Part shown: piece after piece, positions 62,332 through 64,000 of the stretch | Position numbering within the stretch: the stretch's first letter is position 1 | Layout of the letters: every line of letters starts with the position of its first letter | DNA from: a bacterium | Lineage (GTDB): Bacteria > JACRDZ01 > JAQUKH01 | Reading direction: 5' to 3' | Length of the DNA stretch: 64,000 bases | Assembly: GCA_028719205.1 (NCBI GenBank) | Contig: JAQUKH010000001.1 | Location: forward strand, 1-64,000 | The notes under the pieces: generated by a model | Database searches by the model: none | The model's input: only the letters and a program-made list of their open reading frames with translations | Told to the model about the DNA's origin: nothing | Made by a program: the position numbers and the translations under genes

Positions 62332-63453
62332 TTAACAATCTATCTCTTCAAGTAACTCTAAAAATACCTTTGTAATTTTAGGGTCAAATTGTTTACCACT
62401 TTCCGCTTCTATTATTTTTTTGGCATCTTCTTTAACCAGCGCTTTTCGATAAGGCCTGTCAGATGTCATCGCGTCATAGGAATCAGCAACTGAAATTATC
62501 CGGGCCTCTATAGGTATTTCTTCCCCTTTAACCTCACCGGTATATGAGCCATAACTTCCTTTCAGATTACCGTCAAATCTTTCATGATGATATCTTATTA
62601 TTTTACGAACATATTTTAATTTATCAATGCTTTTTATAGCTTCTTCTCCGATCATTGGATGTTTTTTTATCATTTCTATTTCAAGGTCATCTAAAGGGCC
62701 CTCCTTATTCAATATGGATCCTTTAACCCCTATTTTGCCAATATCGTGCAATGAAGCCGCGATTCTTACATTCTCAATCTGTTCTTGAGGTAAATTTAAT
62801 TTAACAGCAATAGCAACCGCGTATTTACGGACGGTATGACAATGTTTACCGCCGGTATAGGGGTCTTTAAATTCAATAAGTTTGCCTAAAGCGTCAACCG
62901 TATTTATAAAATCTTCATGTTGCTGAGCCGTCATTTTTAATTCTTTTTCACGGAATTCCTGCGATTGAAAACTGCTTGTAAGAGAAATTATATAAAAAAA
63001 TGGCAAACGGATAAAAAAAGCAGGATCAATAATCTTATTAAAAGAACCGGTAGTTCTATAAATTATATAAATATATATCAGGCAGCTTAATGAGGATATA
63101 ATAAAAGTCATTTTTATATCCTGGCCTATAGTTGCCATTAAAATAGTCAAAAAGTATACTAAATAAAAATTACTGTCTATTTCACCGTTATAATAAATCG
63201 CGGCAGAAATAAATATAATATCTATAATAAATATAGTGTAATTCAGCCAACTATTTTCAAATATCTTGTCTCCAAAATAATTCAGGATAAAATTGCTGCT
63301 GACATATAAAAAAATAAAACTTAGAATATAAACCGAATCAAATATGAATTTATCGTTTTGGATAAATATTAAAATGATTATAAATGTTATTAACCATCTT
63401 AAAATTACAAAAATATTTTTTTTGCTTAAAGTACCGCCCATTGTCATTTCCAT
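62332..63453 (-). CDS. Membrane HD-GYP-type protein with an altered GYP loop
   Basis: A 373-residue protein: about five or six N-terminal helices (about 12-165), then an HD domain with HCHTVRKYAVAIA, LHDIGKIGVKGSILNKEGPL and SVADSYDAMTSDRPY. The usual HHERWDGSGYPDGLKGEEIP is here HHERFDGNLKGSYGSYTGEV then KGEEIP, so GYP itself is missing and six residues are inserted. A c-di-GMP or cGAMP phosphodiesterase remains possible; the loop change may alter specificity. It heads the cytochrome/transglutaminase operon. Confidence 0.88.
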   Translation of the reverse strand: MEMTMGGTLSKKNIFVILRWLITFIIILIFIQNDKFIFDSVYILSFIFLYVSSNFILNYFGDKIFENSWLNYTIFIIDIIFISAAIYYNGEIDSNFYLVYFLTILMATIGQDIKMTFIISSLSCLIYIYIIYRTTGSFNKIIDPAFFIRLPFFYIISLTSSFQSQEFREKELKMTAQQHEDFINTVDALGKLIEFKDPYTGGKHCHTVRKYAVAIAVKLNLPQEQIENVRIAASLHDIGKIGVKGSILNKEGPLDDLEIEMIKKHPMIGEEAIKSIDKLKYVRKIIRYHHERFDGNLKGSYGSYTGEVKGEEIPIEARIISVADSYDAMTSDRPYRKALVKEDAKKIIEAESGKQFDPKITKVFLELLEEIDC

Positions 63454-63468
63454 ATATTTTCTCTTTAT

Positions 63469-64000
63469 TTAATATATTTTTTGACCGGTTATAATATTAA
63501 TTATAAAATTCTGGAAATACCTGCTTTTTTTTAATAAAAAAAAGCCGATCCTGCTGAATCTAAAAATAAAAAATGAAATAATCTTCGCATATTTAAAAGG
63601 TAAAACTATTTGATTATACACTTTTTCGTTATAAATGTTAAGAGAAATATTATCTTCTAAAAAATCAAGAATACTTTTAGCGGCTAATTGTCCGCTTTTA
63701 ACCGCGTAATAGATCCCTTCACCCAAAAAAGGATCAACAAGCCCGGCAGCATCACCGGCAAGCAGGATATTTCCTTGAACATTATTTTGCTTTATACCGC
63801 CTAAAGGAATAACACCCCCCTTATGCATAAAAAATCTTTTTCTGTCCGAAAGGCCCTGTTTCTTAATAAATCTTTTCAGCGTGTCAACTATATTTATTTT
63901 TTTAAGGGAGTATATTCCAACTGAAAATCTGTCCTTTCCGGGGAATATCCACGCGTAACCTCCCGGAACAAAACCAAAATCAAAGCCTAATGATTCTTTA
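63469..64000 (-). CDS. Geranylgeranyl-reductase-type flavoprotein, C-terminal part
   Basis: The last 176 residues of an FAD-dependent reductase; the start lies beyond the window. GNILLAGDAAGLVDPFLGEGIYYAVKSG is the FAD-binding GDAAG signature, after VPGGYAWIFPGKDRFSVGIY, typical of the geranylgeranyl reductase family that saturates isoprenoid chains. Its substrate here may be a lipid or quinone side chain. It ends 16 bases before the HD-GYP gene, on the same strand. Confidence 0.9.
   Translation of the reverse strand, partial: KESLGFDFGFVPGGYAWIFPGKDRFSVGIYSLKKINIVDTLKRFIKKQGLSDRKRFFMHKGGVIPLGGIKQNNVQGNILLAGDAAGLVDPFLGEGIYYAVKSGQLAAKSILDFLEDNISLNIYNEKVYNQIVLPFKYAKIISFFIFRFSRIGFFLLKKSRYFQNFIINIITGQKIY

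Noticed and set aside
1-64000. CRISPR arrays, insertion sequences, prophage genes
   Set aside because: No repeat-spacer pattern, transposase, integrase or phage protein is visible anywhere in the window.

Overview
This is an AT-rich 64 kb stretch from a bacterium with an outer membrane: it has a TonB-dependent receptor, lipoproteins, periplasmic multiheme cytochromes and a PEP-CTERM protein. It carries a complete rotary A/V-type ATPase operon, a cytochrome c maturation (Ccm, System I) operon, several multiheme c-type cytochromes and c-di-GMP-type signalling genes (two HD-GYP proteins and a GEMM-class riboswitch). The mix resembles uncultivated anaerobic or subsurface lineages, but I cannot place it in a phylum from sequence alone. 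Genes are dense, mostly on the minus strand, and often translationally coupled. I see no CRISPR array, transposase or rRNA.

Layout. 1-4.0 kb: the start of htpG and a one-chain purine enzyme (two PurS-like units, PurL, PurQ). 4.0-15.6 kb: a detached second proteolipid-like gene, small unknown genes, and the A/V-ATPase operon (H-I-K-E-C-F-A-B-D plus two unknown genes). 15.6-21.2 kb: a ccm operon (E-F-H-like-I-like-A-B-C-D), with a cysteine-type CcmE and a CcmH-like protein that has lost one cysteine. 21.2-21.4 kb: a free-standing structured RNA with its own promoter and terminator. 21.4-33.6 kb: a TPR-parvulin protein, two radical SAM proteins, a hydrolase, a phosphoesterase, a ferritin-like protein, a five-heme cytochrome and coiled-coil lipoproteins. 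33.8-34.8 kb: promoter, GEMM riboswitch, terminator and a PEP-CTERM-anchored M23-like protein. 35-39.5 kb: a secreted protein behind an attenuator-like leader, an HD-GYP protein and a HEAT-repeat partner. 39.6-43.3 kb: pyruvate kinase, tmRNA and a 15-heme cytochrome. 43.3-48.8 kb: recJ, uvrB, proB, tRNA-Thr and tRNA-Phe. 48.9-56.7 kb: a TonB receptor with a methanogen-like thymidylate synthase, then a DUF1844-pgeF-yggS-proC-yggT-PNP-mtnA operon. 56.7-64 kb: an ABC exporter, a transglutaminase-like protein, a four-heme cytochrome, a thioredoxin-fold/TPR protein, a membrane HD-GYP protein and part of a geranylgeranyl-reductase-type flavoprotein.

How it fits together. The Ccm system supplies haem to at least three cytochromes in the window (5, 15 and 4 CXXCH motifs). 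The A/V-ATPase would couple the resulting ion gradient to ATP or consume it. Cyclic dinucleotides appear twice, through HD-GYP turnover and through the riboswitch on the cell-surface peptidase-like gene. Several genes have a good promoter so close to the start codon that the mRNA must be leaderless or nearly so. The points most worth following are the System I*-like ccm operon with a degenerate CcmH, the riboswitch-controlled PEP-CTERM gene, the second proteolipid with a signal peptide, the unknown RNA at 21.25-21.39 kb and the attenuator at 35.54-35.70 kb.
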